NCBI RefSeq assembly: GCF_024807615.1
Contig: NZ_JANUCJ010000003.1
Location: 124,001 to 188,000, forward strand
Direction of reading: 5' to 3'
Length of the DNA stretch: 64,000 bases
Source of the DNA: Tsukamurella ocularis
GTDB lineage: Bacteria > Actinomycetota > Actinomycetes > Mycobacteriales > Mycobacteriaceae
A program made the translations under genes and the position numbers. The notes under the pieces are model-generated. The model saw only the letters and a list, made by a program, of their open reading frames with translations. It was not told the origin of the DNA and made no database searches. The number at the start of each line of letters is the position of its first letter. The first letter of the stretch is position 1. This document shows, one piece after another, positions 39,971-47,667 of the stretch.

Positions 39971-40425
39971 CCGCGCAGTGCGGCGAGCGCCCGGTCCGCG
40001 TGGACCTGCATGTTCACCTCGGAGGCGATCACGTCGGCGACGGTGCCGTCCGGGCGGATCGCGAACGTCGTGCGCTTGGTGGGCATGCCGGCGAGCTTGA
40101 GCAGGCCGTCGCGCTTCACGCCGAACGCCGTCGCCACGGCACCGTCGACATCGGAGAGGAGCGGGTAGTCGAGGCCGTGCTTCGCCGTCCAGTCCTGCTG
40201 CTTGGCGACGGCGTCGCGACTGATTCCGACGCGCTGCACGCCCGCCTCCGCGAACTCGGCGGCGAGGTCCCGGAAGTGGCACGCCTCCTTGGTGCAGCCC
40301 GGCGTGAACGCCGCCGGGTAGAAGAACAGGGCGACGGGGCCGGCGGAGAGCAGGTCGCTCAGCTTCCGCGGGGTGCCGTCCTGATCGGGCAGTTCGAAGT
40401 CGGGCGCGGTATCACCGGGTTTCAT
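39967..40425 (-). CDS. bcp: Thiol peroxidase, BCP/PrxQ-type peroxiredoxin
   Basis: A 152-residue peroxiredoxin reducing hydrogen peroxide and organic peroxides. YPAAFTPGCTKEACHFRD gives the peroxidatic Cys44 and the resolving Cys49 five residues later, the PrxQ arrangement. The conserved arginine lies in FAIRPDGTV. Length is normal. The ATG at 40425 is exactly 6 bases after TAGCCT on the minus strand, part of a palindrome shared with the divergent DUF2461 gene. The acetyltransferase follows in the same operon. Confidence 0.9.
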   Translation of the reverse strand: MKPGDTAPDFELPDQDGTPRKLSDLLSAGPVALFFYPAAFTPGCTKEACHFRDLAAEFAEAGVQRVGISRDAVAKQQDWTAKHGLDYPLLSDVDGAVATAFGVKRDGLLKLAGMPTKRTTFAIRPDGTVADVIASEVNMQVHADRALAALRG

Positions 40426-40431
40426 GGTCCA

Positions 40432-40441
40432 AGGCTAGCCT
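40432..40441. promoter_or_regulatory. Shared bidirectional -10 palindrome
   Basis: AGGCTAGCCT reads TAGCCT on both strands (plus 40436-40441, minus 40432-40437). On each strand a start codon follows after exactly 6 bases (plus ATG at 40448, minus ATG at 40425). It therefore looks like one symmetric promoter core driving two divergent leaderless transcripts. Confidence 0.7.
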
Positions 40442-40447
40442 GGCGGC

Positions 40448-41080
40448 ATGAGCTTCACCGGATTCCCCGAGGCCGCACTGGACTTCTACGACGACCTCGA
40501 GGCCGACAACTCGAAGATCTTCTGGGACGCGCACAAGGAGGTCTACAAGACCGCCGTCGCCGCCCCCATGGCCGCACTGACCGAGGAACTGGCCGACGAG
40601 TTCGGCGCCGCGAAGATCTTCCGCCCCTACCGCGACGTCCGCTTCTCCAAAGACAAGGCCCCGTACAAGACGCACCAGGGCGCCTTCATCGGCGTCGGCC
40701 CCGCCACCGGCTACTACCTGCAGATCGGCGCACCAGGGGTGAGAGTCGGCGCCGGCTTCTACGAGGCGAGCCCCACCCGGCTCGCGGCGTTCCGGAAGGC
40801 GATCGACAACGACCTCTACGGTCCGGCGCTGGAGCAGGTGATCGCGAAGCTGCGCCGCAAGGGCTGGGAGATCGGCGGCGAGACGCTCAAGACCTCCCCG
40901 CGCGGCTGGGACGCCGATCACCCGCGGATCGACCTGCTGCGACACAAGTCGCTCAGCGCGATGCGCGACTACGGCTTCGAGGAGATCATCCACACGCCGA
41001 AGCTGGTACCCCAGATCCGCAAGCACTGGCGGGAGACGTCCGCCCTGCTGGACTGGCTGGTCGAGCACGGCGACGCCTGA
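40448..41080 (+). CDS. DUF2461 (TIGR02453) family protein
   Basis: A 210-residue soluble protein. FPEAALDFYDDLEADNSKIFWDAHKEVYKTAVAAPMAALTEEL, KIFRPYRDVRFSKDKAPYKTHQGAFIG and GYYLQIGAPGVRVGAGFYEASPTRLAAFRKAIDND are the defining blocks of TIGR02453 proteins, whose function is unknown. Length is typical. It diverges from bcp through a symmetric -10 box and is probably read from a leaderless mRNA. Confidence 0.88.
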   Translation: MSFTGFPEAALDFYDDLEADNSKIFWDAHKEVYKTAVAAPMAALTEELADEFGAAKIFRPYRDVRFSKDKAPYKTHQGAFIGVGPATGYYLQIGAPGVRVGAGFYEASPTRLAAFRKAIDNDLYGPALEQVIAKLRRKGWEIGGETLKTSPRGWDADHPRIDLLRHKSLSAMRDYGFEEIIHTPKLVPQIRKHWRETSALLDWLVEHGDA

Positions 41081-41108
41081 CCCCGGGCCGCTTCCCTACA
41101 CTGGTGGC

Positions 41109-41564
41109 ATGGCAGGGCGATCTCGACTGAAGTGGATGTGGTGGGTCTTCGCCTACATCGCGCTCGGCCTGGGCATCGTCGGCGTCGTGGTTCCGCTCAT
41201 GCCGACCACCGTGTTCATCCTGATCGCGGCGTACTGCGCGGCGCGAGGCTCCGACACCCTGCACCGCAAACTGCTCGAACACCGGATCTTCGGACCGATG
41301 ATCCGGGACTGGCAGGCCACCGGCGCCGTCAGCCGCAAGGCCAAGTACATGGCCGTCGGCAGCATGACCGTGTGCGTCGCGATCCTGATCCTGGTGACAC
41401 CGCACTGGTGGATCGCCGGGATCGGCACCGCGATCATGGCGATCGTGGGCACGTGGCTGTGGCTGCGCCCCGAGCCGACGCCGGAGCCCATCACCGCTGA
41501 CGGCCTCACGGCGGACGGCGAGGCCGAGGAGGCCTCCGAGGCCGTCAGTCGTCCAGAGCAGTGA
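41109..41564 (+). CDS. YbaN/DUF454 family membrane protein
   Basis: A 151-residue inner-membrane protein. MWWVFAYIALGLGIVGVVVPLMPTTVFILIAAYCAARGSDTLHRKLLEHRIFGPMIRDWQATGAVSRKAKYMAVGSM is the hallmark of the DUF454/YbaN family (PLLPTTPF and GP.I..W motifs), with two further helices and an acidic C-terminal tail. The ATG follows TACACT (41097-41102) by exactly 6 bases. It overlaps the convergent gene by 20 bases. Function unknown. Confidence 0.87.
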   Translation: MAGRSRLKWMWWVFAYIALGLGIVGVVVPLMPTTVFILIAAYCAARGSDTLHRKLLEHRIFGPMIRDWQATGAVSRKAKYMAVGSMTVCVAILILVTPHWWIAGIGTAIMAIVGTWLWLRPEPTPEPITADGLTADGEAEEASEAVSRPEQ

Positions 41565-41895
41565 CCGCGATCCCGTAGGGCAGGAAGCGCACCTTCCGCG
41601 TGGCGTCGGTGTTGTGCTGGTTGGAGCGCAGGGCATCGATCTCGGTGGCGTAGACCTGCTCGACGCGGGCTCCCCCGTCCTCGTCGGTGGCGATGATCGC
41701 CCACACGCCGTCGCCGGTCTCGCCCGCCGTCTCCGGCTGGCGCTTCGGGCGGCGGACGGCGTCGTCGAACAACCCGGAGAAGACCTCCCGGCCCGCGGTG
41801 CCGCCGACGAGCCGGCCGATCATGTCCCGGGCCTCGCGCGCGAGGTCGTCGAACTCGCCCGGACCGAACCCGAACGGGTTGTCGTTACCTGCCAT
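41545..41895 (-). CDS. Hypothetical acidic protein (116 residues)
   Basis: The frame from ATG 41895 encodes MAGNDNPFGFGPGEFDDLAREARDMIGRLVGG ... TGDGVWAIIATDEDGGARVEQVYATEIDALRSNQHNTDATRKVRFLPYGIAVTALDD. It is soluble, with an N-terminal helix and a C-terminal beta-rich part, of a type seen in other actinobacteria but without known function. A CGAGGAGT-like ribosome site precedes the start. It overlaps the YbaN-like gene end to end. Confidence 0.72.
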   Translation of the reverse strand: MAGNDNPFGFGPGEFDDLAREARDMIGRLVGGTAGREVFSGLFDDAVRRPKRQPETAGETGDGVWAIIATDEDGGARVEQVYATEIDALRSNQHNTDATRKVRFLPYGIAVTALDD

Positions 41896-41987
41896 GACTT
41901 GACTCCTCGAGCCGTTGGAACCCACGTGACTCCAGTGTCCACGCCCGACAAGCCCGCGGCCACCCCGTTCATCCAGGGCGAACCGGA

Positions 41988-42419
41988 TCAATCGAGGCAG
42001 AACTCGTTGCCCTCGACGTCGGCCATGGTCAGGCAGGACTCGTTGGCCCCGTCGGCCTCCTGCAGGTAGAGGCGGGTCGCGCCGAGCTTCTCCAGTCGCG
42101 TGCACTCCGCCTCGAGGGCCGCGAGCCGTTCGGCGCCCACCATCCCGGTGCCGACGCGGACATCGAGGTGCATGCGGTTCTTGACCGTCTTGCCCTCGGG
42201 CACACGCTGGAAGAACAGGCGCGGGCCGACTCCGTTCGGGTCCACGCACGCGAACGCCGAGCCGTGCACCTGCGCCGGCAGCGACGCCTCGAAGGCGTCC
42301 CAGCTGTCGAAGCCCGGCGGGGGCGGCGGCACGACGTACCCGAGCACCTCGCACCAGAACAGCGCGACGCGCTTCGGGTCCGCACAATCGAAGGTCACCT
42401 GAATCGGTCTGACGGCCAT
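41988..42419 (-). CDS. VOC/glyoxalase-like protein
   Basis: A 143-residue protein of the vicinal oxygen chelate fold. VTFDCADPKRVALFWCEVLGYVVPPPPPGFDSW, FFQRVPEGKTVKNRMHLDVRV and EADGANESCLTMADVEGNEFCLD match the glyoxalase-like group common in actinobacteria, with the histidine in RMHLDV and the terminal glutamate at metal-site positions. The ATG at 42419 lies exactly 6 bases after TACCGT on the minus strand. Substrate unknown. Confidence 0.84.
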   Translation of the reverse strand: MAVRPIQVTFDCADPKRVALFWCEVLGYVVPPPPPGFDSWDAFEASLPAQVHGSAFACVDPNGVGPRLFFQRVPEGKTVKNRMHLDVRVGTGMVGAERLAALEAECTRLEKLGATRLYLQEADGANESCLTMADVEGNEFCLD

Positions 42420-42551
42420 GCGGACACGGTAGCGGCGGCAGCGGCCAGATCTCGACCTCTTTCAGGTCGTGCGCGCCGAATATGCGGTCATCGATCCAAG
42501 CGATCATGAGTACGAGCGACCGCACATTTCTGGTCGCGACGCACGCGGCGA

Positions 42552-43550
42552 TTACCAGCCTCGGCCGAGGTCCACGACGGCGCGACCGGTGTACTCGCCC
42601 GCGCGGAGGGCCTCGGCGACGTCGCCGACACCGTCGACCCCGATGTCGTTGGCGACGAGGTCGAGGTGCCGCGGGCGCAGGTCGGTCTCGATCCGCTGCC
42701 ACAGGGCGCGCCGGAGTTCGATCGGCAGCAGCACCGAGTCGATGCCGGCCAGGGTGACGCCACGGAGGATGAAGGGCATGACCGTCGTCTTGAGACCCGC
42801 CCCGCCGGTGAGCCCGCTGGCCGCGACGACGCCGCCGTAGTTGAGGGTGCTGATCACGTCGGCGAGCGCGGCCCCGCCCACGCAATCGACCGCGGCTGCC
42901 CAGCGGCTCTTCCCCAGCGGTCGGGGCTTGGCGTCGGGGTCGAGCGGGAGCCGGCCGATAACCTCGGCAGCGCCGAGCTCGCGCAGGCGGTCGGCGGCGG
43001 CAGGCTTACCCGACGAGGCGACGACCTCGTAGCCGAGGCCCGCGAGCAGGTCGATGCTGGTGGAACCGACGCCTCCGGTCGCGCCGGTGACCACGACGGG
43101 TCCGTCTTCCGGGGTGATCCCGGCGTCGAGGATCGCGGCGACGCTCATGGCCGCGGTGAAGCCGGCGGTGCCGACGGCAGCGGCCTCGCGGGTGCTCAGT
43201 GCGGCCAACTTGACGGCCCACTCGGCGGGGACGACCGCCTGTTCGGCGTAACCGCCGTCACGGGCGGTGCCGATCTCGTAGCCGTGCGCGACGATGCGGT
43301 CGCCCGCGGCGAAATCGTCCGAAGTGGACTCCAGGACGGTGCCGGCGATGTCGATGCCGGGGACGATCGGGTACTGGCGCACCACACCGCCGCCCGGGGT
43401 AAGGGCCAAGGCGTCCTTGAAGTTGACGCCGGAGAACTCGACGGCGATGCGCAGGTACCCGGGCTCCAGCGGCGCCGGGTCGCGGGTCTCCACACGGGAG
43501 GTCACGGCTTCGTCGACGAGTTCGGCGATCAGTGCCCGGTACTGGGTCAT
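42552..43550 (-). CDS. acuI: Acryloyl-CoA reductase-type quinone oxidoreductase
   Basis: A 332-residue medium-chain dehydrogenase/reductase of the YhdH/AcuI group, reducing acryloyl-CoA to propionyl-CoA with NADPH. VEFSGVNFKDALALTPGGGVVRQYPIVPGIDIAGTV is the family N-terminal block, GPVVVTGATGGVGSTSIDLLAGLGYEVVASSGK the NADPH site, and VVAASGLTGGAGLKTTVMPFILRGVTLAGIDSVLLPIELRRALW the C-terminal block. The ATG at 43550 is chosen; an open frame upstream does not look coding. No zinc ligands are present, as expected. Confidence 0.88.
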   Translation of the reverse strand: MTQYRALIAELVDEAVTSRVETRDPAPLEPGYLRIAVEFSGVNFKDALALTPGGGVVRQYPIVPGIDIAGTVLESTSDDFAAGDRIVAHGYEIGTARDGGYAEQAVVPAEWAVKLAALSTREAAAVGTAGFTAAMSVAAILDAGITPEDGPVVVTGATGGVGSTSIDLLAGLGYEVVASSGKPAAADRLRELGAAEVIGRLPLDPDAKPRPLGKSRWAAAVDCVGGAALADVISTLNYGGVVAASGLTGGAGLKTTVMPFILRGVTLAGIDSVLLPIELRRALWQRIETDLRPRHLDLVANDIGVDGVGDVAEALRAGEYTGRAVVDLGRGW

Positions 43551-43588
43551 TCTGTGTCTCCTCGGATCTCGATGCGTTTCCCGCGATC

Positions 43589-44020
43589 CTAGAGGGAGGC
43601 GATCAGGGCAGCGATGCGCCGCTCGCGGGTCTCGGCTCGCTTGGCCTCCATGACGCCCCGCGCCGCCTCCTTGCGGCGGGTGTAGCTCAGGGCGTCGAAC
43701 GCCTCTCGCCGGCCCGCAGTCTGCAGCGCGGCCGCGAGATCGTCCGGTAGGTCGACGGTGCGTTCGGCCTCGTCGAGCTCGACGAGGGCGTCGACGGTGT
43801 CGCCGATCTCGACCCGGAGGTCCTTGCGTGCGGCCTTCGACAGGCCGATCAGGTTGCACCCGCCCATGCCCGCGAGCCGAAGCCGCGCGGTGCGATCGCC
43901 GATCGTGACGCGCACCGCCGCGCGTTTGCCCCCGCCGAGTTCCTCGACCTGCGCATCAGTGAGCTCGATGGCGGTGGCCGGTCCGACGGGCTCCAGCGTG
44001 GTTCGTACGTGCAGCGCCAT
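43589..44020 (-). CDS. DUF1905 plus YdeI/OmpD-associated domain protein
   Basis: A 143-residue protein. The first 90 residues (HVRTTLEPVGPATAIELTDAQVEELGGGKRAAVRVTIGDRTARLRLAGMGGCNLIGLSKAARKDLRVEIGDTVDALVELDEAERTVD) are a DUF1905 beta-barrel-like domain; the end (LPDDLAAALQTAGRREAFDALSYTRRKEAARGVMEAKRAETRERRIAALIASL) is a bacteriocin-protection/OmpD-associated-type helical domain. ATG at 44020 chosen; an in-frame ATG at 44029 is possible. Function unknown. Confidence 0.8.
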   Translation of the reverse strand: MALHVRTTLEPVGPATAIELTDAQVEELGGGKRAAVRVTIGDRTARLRLAGMGGCNLIGLSKAARKDLRVEIGDTVDALVELDEAERTVDLPDDLAAALQTAGRREAFDALSYTRRKEAARGVMEAKRAETRERRIAALIASL

Positions 44021-44048
44021 GCGTTCCATCGTCCCCGAACCCGTCGGG

Positions 44049-44390
44049 CTATGCGGGCGCGCCGCCGATCCCGACCTCGTTGCCGTCGGGATCGACGAAG
44101 ATCGCCTTGCGCACCCCGTTGTCGTACGACTCCTCCGAGTCCGGCCGCAACCCGCGTCCCGCCGCTGCGGCGAGGAAGGCCTCGACGTCGTCGAGGAACA
44201 GCGTGACCGCGGCGTGCCCCGCGCGCTCCGGGAGCAACTCGGCGTAGACGTACGCGTGCTCTCCGAGCATCCACACGTGCTCGACGTCGTTGGGCGCGAA
44301 CGACTCCACGTCGCCGAAGAGTTGTTCACCCCAGGCGATCGCGCGGGGTAGGTCCGTCACGGCGAGGCGTGCGAACAGATCCATGGTCAT
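44049..44390 (-). CDS. VOC-family protein, bleomycin-resistance-like
   Basis: A 113-residue protein of the vicinal oxygen chelate fold. FARLAVTDLPRAIAWGEQLFGDVESFAPNDVEHVWMLGEHAYVYAELLPERAGHAAVTLFLDDVEAFLAAAAGRGLRPD and AIFVDPDGNEVGIGG give both half-domains with the terminal D-P-D-G-N-E motif. It is 12 bases after the DHA2 efflux gene and 28 before the DUF1905 gene, all on the same strand, so they may share a message. No evidence for a specific ligand. Confidence 0.82.
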   Translation of the reverse strand: MTMDLFARLAVTDLPRAIAWGEQLFGDVESFAPNDVEHVWMLGEHAYVYAELLPERAGHAAVTLFLDDVEAFLAAAAGRGLRPDSEESYDNGVRKAIFVDPDGNEVGIGGAPA

Positions 44391-44402
44391 TCCTTCGGTC
44401 GT

Positions 44403-45896
44403 TCAGTGATGCGTCGGGCCGGACGGGGCGGCACTGTCGACCTTGGAGGGCAGGAGCAGCGCGGCCACGACGACCACGGCGCCCATGAGCGCGGCGGCGG
44501 CGAACGCCCATTGCAGTCCGCCGACGAAAGCCTCCGGCTGGGAGGCGCCCGTCTCGGCGAGATGCGACGAGCGGTTCGACATGACGACGATGAGCGCCGC
44601 GGTGCCGATCGCGCCGGCGACCTGCTGGAGGGTGCCGAGCAACGACGAGCCGTGCGAGTACAGGTGCTCAGGCAGGTCACCGAGGCCGACGGTGAAGATC
44701 GGGGTGAAAACGGCGGCCAGACTCGCCATGAGTGCGACGTGGATCGCGACGATGAGCGGGTACGGCGTGGTCGCGCCGATGCGGCTCAGCGCCGCGAGGG
44801 CGACGACGATCCCGATGGCGCCGGGGATCACGAGAGGGCGTGCGCCGACGCGGTCGTACAGCTTGCCGACCTGCGGGCCGAGTAGGCCCATCGCCAGGCC
44901 GCCGGGCATCACCAGCAGACCGGTCTGCAGCTCGGACAGCCCACGCAGTTCCTGCAGGTACAGGGGCAGCAGGATCATCGAGCCGAGGAAGGCCATGAAT
45001 CCGGCCGTCATCAACAGCAGGGAGATCGCGAAGGTACGGTGGCGGAGGGTGCGCAGGTCCAGCAGCGGCATCTCCCGCTGCTGCAGGCGCACCTGGTAGG
45101 CCGCGAACGCGGCGATGAGTAGGACGCCCGCGACGACGATGAGGATCGGGCCGGTGACGTCACCCGTGCCGATCTCGCTGAGCCCGTACACGAGGCTGCC
45201 GAAGCCGCCCGCCGCGAGCACGACACTGAGCCAGCTGATCGGCGTGCTCTCGGTCTCGCCGACGTTCTGCAGCTGCCGCATCCCCGCGACGCCGACCAGC
45301 ACCGCGATGGGCAGCACGAAGACGAAGATCAGGCGCCACGAGCCGAGGTGCAGGATCACGCCGGACACCGCCGGGCCGAGGGCGGGCGCGCACGACATCG
45401 CCAGGGTGACCTGGCCCATCACGCGGCCGCGGTCGCTCTCCGGGACGACGGTCATGAGCGTGGTCATGAGCAGCGGCATCATCACCGCGGTGCCGCCCGC
45501 CTGGACGACGCGGGCCGCGAGCAGCACCTCAAAGGTCGGGGCGATCGCGGCGAGGGCGGTGCCGGCGCTGAACGTCGCCATGGCCACCGCGTACGCGGTG
45601 CGGGTGCTGACGCGCTGCAGGAACCAGCCGGTCACGGGGATCACCGCGGCCATGGTGAGCATGAAGACGGTGGAGAGCCACTGGGCCGCGCGGGCGTCGA
45701 CGTGGAAGTCGGTCATGAGCCGCGGGATGGCGTTGATCATGATCGTCTCGTTGAGGATCACGACGAAGGTGGCCGCGACCAGCAGTTTGATCACCAGCGG
45801 CGTGCGCCCGGCCTTGTCGGTCCGCTCGATCTGCTCGTCTGCGGGCTTCGTCAGGTCGGTGGGGGGATGGTCCATCTGTTCAGTGTGCGTGGCCAT
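44403..45896 (-). CDS. DHA2-family MFS multidrug efflux pump
   Basis: A 497-residue proton antiporter with 14 predicted helices. WLSTVFMLTMAAVIPVTGWFLQRVSTRTAYAVAMATFSAGTALAAIAPTFEVLLAARVVQAGGTAVMMPLLMTTLMTVVPESDRGRVMG contains the usual motif A region and the RVVQ motif B of drug exporters, and ALGPAVSGVILHLGSWRLIFVFVLPI motif C. The ATG at 45896 is preferred because a GAGGAAG ribosome site lies 6 bases upstream; an upstream start at 45980 would add 28 residues. Substrate spectrum unknown. Confidence 0.88.
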   Translation of the reverse strand: MATHTEQMDHPPTDLTKPADEQIERTDKAGRTPLVIKLLVAATFVVILNETIMINAIPRLMTDFHVDARAAQWLSTVFMLTMAAVIPVTGWFLQRVSTRTAYAVAMATFSAGTALAAIAPTFEVLLAARVVQAGGTAVMMPLLMTTLMTVVPESDRGRVMGQVTLAMSCAPALGPAVSGVILHLGSWRLIFVFVLPIAVLVGVAGMRQLQNVGETESTPISWLSVVLAAGGFGSLVYGLSEIGTGDVTGPILIVVAGVLLIAAFAAYQVRLQQREMPLLDLRTLRHRTFAISLLLMTAGFMAFLGSMILLPLYLQELRGLSELQTGLLVMPGGLAMGLLGPQVGKLYDRVGARPLVIPGAIGIVVALAALSRIGATTPYPLIVAIHVALMASLAAVFTPIFTVGLGDLPEHLYSHGSSLLGTLQQVAGAIGTAALIVVMSNRSSHLAETGASQPEAFVGGLQWAFAAAALMGAVVVVAALLLPSKVDSAAPSGPTHH

Positions 45897-46173
45897 GGCG
45901 GCTTCCTCATAGTCGTTTTCCGCGGCGACCTGTCGATTGCCTTCATCAATACGACGAACCACCGACAGGTTTTTCGACATCTCCCGCCGACGGGATCTGT
46001 GAATTCCGCTTTCTGCGGGCGTTCGAGGCCAGAATTGGTCTCGTGTGCCCGGATTCCGCTGTTTTCACGAGCGTCGGCGCCCACCGTCGAGACGTGAGAG
46101 AAGCGCGGAACCGCCAGCACGATGCCGCTGTAGGTGTCATGGAGGACACAGGCGGGTCGGTAGGCTTGGTCCA

Positions 46174-46782
46174 GTGTTCACCATCCTGCGCCGCCTGATC
46201 CGCTACGCCGTGATCGCGGCGGTCCTCGCCATGGTGGCGTCGAGCGCATGGGTGCAGTGGGAGAGCCGCGCTCGCATCCAACAGGACGCGTCCCGGCCGT
46301 GGGTGATCGTGCTCGGCGACCGTGTGCACGACGGCGAGCCGTCGGTGTACCTCCGGGAGCGACTCGACACCGCGCTGACGGTCCTGCGCGAGAACCGCGC
46401 CCAGCGCGTCCTCGTCTCCGGACACGCGGCGTCGACGAAGGGCGACGAGGTTGCCGCGATGCGGCAGTACCTCGAGGCGCGCGGCGTCGCCGCCGGATCC
46501 ATCACCGACGACCGCTTCGGCGTGACGACCTACAACACCTGCGCCCGCGCGAAAACCGTCTTCGGAATCGACCAGGCCATCCTGGTGACACAGGACTTCC
46601 ACCTGCGTCGAGCCGTCGCGCTGTGCCAGTCGCAGGGCATTGATGCGGTGGGCGTCGAGGCGGATTCCGACGCCGGCGTCTATCTCACGGTGCGGAACTG
46701 GGTCCGCGAGGTCTCACTGTCGCGCCCGAAGGCCGCGCTCGACGCCCTCCGCGATCCGGGTCCTGTGTCCCGCGACCGCTGA
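46174..46782 (+). CDS. DUF218/SanA-like envelope protein
   Basis: A 202-residue protein with one N-terminal membrane segment (RYAVIAAVLAMVASSAWVQW) and a DUF218 domain: WVIVLGDRVHDGEPSVYLRERLDTALTVLRENRAQRVLVSGHAA, DEVAAMRQYLEARGVAAGSITDDRFGVTTYNTCARAKTVFGIDQAILVTQDFHLRRAVALCQSQGIDAVGVEAD. These match SanA/VanY-type (YdcF) proteins linked to cell-envelope integrity. The GTG at 46174 follows TAGGCT (46161-46166) by 7 bases, suggesting a leaderless transcript. A 277-base gap to its left holds the DHA2 promoter and no gene. Confidence 0.84.
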   Translation: MFTILRRLIRYAVIAAVLAMVASSAWVQWESRARIQQDASRPWVIVLGDRVHDGEPSVYLRERLDTALTVLRENRAQRVLVSGHAASTKGDEVAAMRQYLEARGVAAGSITDDRFGVTTYNTCARAKTVFGIDQAILVTQDFHLRRAVALCQSQGIDAVGVEADSDAGVYLTVRNWVREVSLSRPKAALDALRDPGPVSRDR

Positions 46783-46801
46783 ACGCGACACGGCGGCACT
46801 G

Positions 46802-47176
46802 CTATGTCATGGCGTCGATGAAGCCCTCAGGATCATCGAGGCTGAGGTAGAGGGAGCGGACCTCGCCCCATTTGGTACTCACGCGCTGCACAGACTTCGA
46901 GGTCACGGGCATGTCGAACTCGAGAACCACCATGCCGTCACGCGAACCGTTGACCACCCAGAGATCGCCCACCGGGTGAACTCCCCACGCCAGAGGCCGC
47001 CGCGAGGATGTCCGGGCCGACCTGATGTTCGCGAGCGGAACCTCCAGTCGGAACGCCCAGCCGTGCCTGATGCGCAACGTGTCACCGTCCACCACGATGG
47101 CCGTGCGCTGGGGACCGAGGCCGATCGCGGTGGCGATCGGTCGATACCAGCGGTCATAGCGCATCGCGAAGTTCAC
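46802..47176 (-). CDS. Hypothetical protein, PH-like fold
   Basis: A 124-residue protein, MNFAMRYDRWYRPIATAIGLGPQRTAIVVDGDTLRIRHGWAFRLEVPLANIRSARTSS ... GVHPVGDLWVVNGSRDGMVVLEF ... SLYLSLDDPEGFIDAMT. The strand-rich pattern and closing helix suggest a bacterial PH-like domain, and similar unnamed proteins occur in related genera. GTG at 47176 assumed; ATG at 47164 possible. It follows the next gene by 27 bases on the same strand. Function unknown. Confidence 0.7.
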   Translation of the reverse strand: MNFAMRYDRWYRPIATAIGLGPQRTAIVVDGDTLRIRHGWAFRLEVPLANIRSARTSSRRPLAWGVHPVGDLWVVNGSRDGMVVLEFDMPVTSKSVQRVSTKWGEVRSLYLSLDDPEGFIDAMT

Positions 47177-47203
47177 ATTGCGATTGTCGCACGAGCGGTG
47201 GGC

Positions 47204-47653
47204 CTAGCCGGCTACGCGTTGAAGCGGAAACTCGACGGTGTCACCCTTCCTACGCACTGACCTACTTTCGCGAACGGGATCATGCGCCCAGCATCGTCCA
47301 TCGTCGCGAGCAGACCATGCCCGCCCTCGGTCGTCGACAATGTCCACAATCACCGCGTACCGCCACGTGCTGGCGACCTCGGGGTCGGACACGAAGCGCA
47401 GGTGGAGCCGGGCGGATACAACCCACTCGTCCGGCAGGCGCCGCGCCCTCAGTTGCCGGATCAGCTGCATACCGTAACGTCGCGCCAACTGGTCGCTATG
47501 AACGTCGGCGCGCAAGTCGATATCAATCCCAGAGGGACCCGCGGTTCGGCACAAGAGGCCGATACCCCACCAGCCGTCGATGTCATTGTTCCGGCTGCTG
47601 AAACTGGTGGCGATTCCTCGACACACGTCCTCGAGCTCGCGGCGCCGAGGCAT
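47204..47653 (-). CDS. Conserved hypothetical protein
   Basis: A 149-residue protein: MPRRRELEDVCRGIATSFSSRNNDIDGWWGIGLLCRTAGPSGIDIDLRADVHSDQLARRYGMQLIRQLRARRLPDEWVVSARLHLRFV..., ending WCWAHDP-like segments. The SRNNDIDGWWGIG block has the look of a conserved actinobacterial family, but no function is known to me. It lies 14 bases after the ychF stop on the same strand, so it is probably in the ychF transcript. Confidence 0.68.
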   Translation of the reverse strand: MPRRRELEDVCRGIATSFSSRNNDIDGWWGIGLLCRTAGPSGIDIDLRADVHSDQLARRYGMQLIRQLRARRLPDEWVVSARLHLRFVSDPEVASTWRYAVIVDIVDDRGRAWSARDDGRCWAHDPVRESRSVRRKGDTVEFPLQRVAG

Positions 47654-47667
47654 CGGGATGTCCCGAT

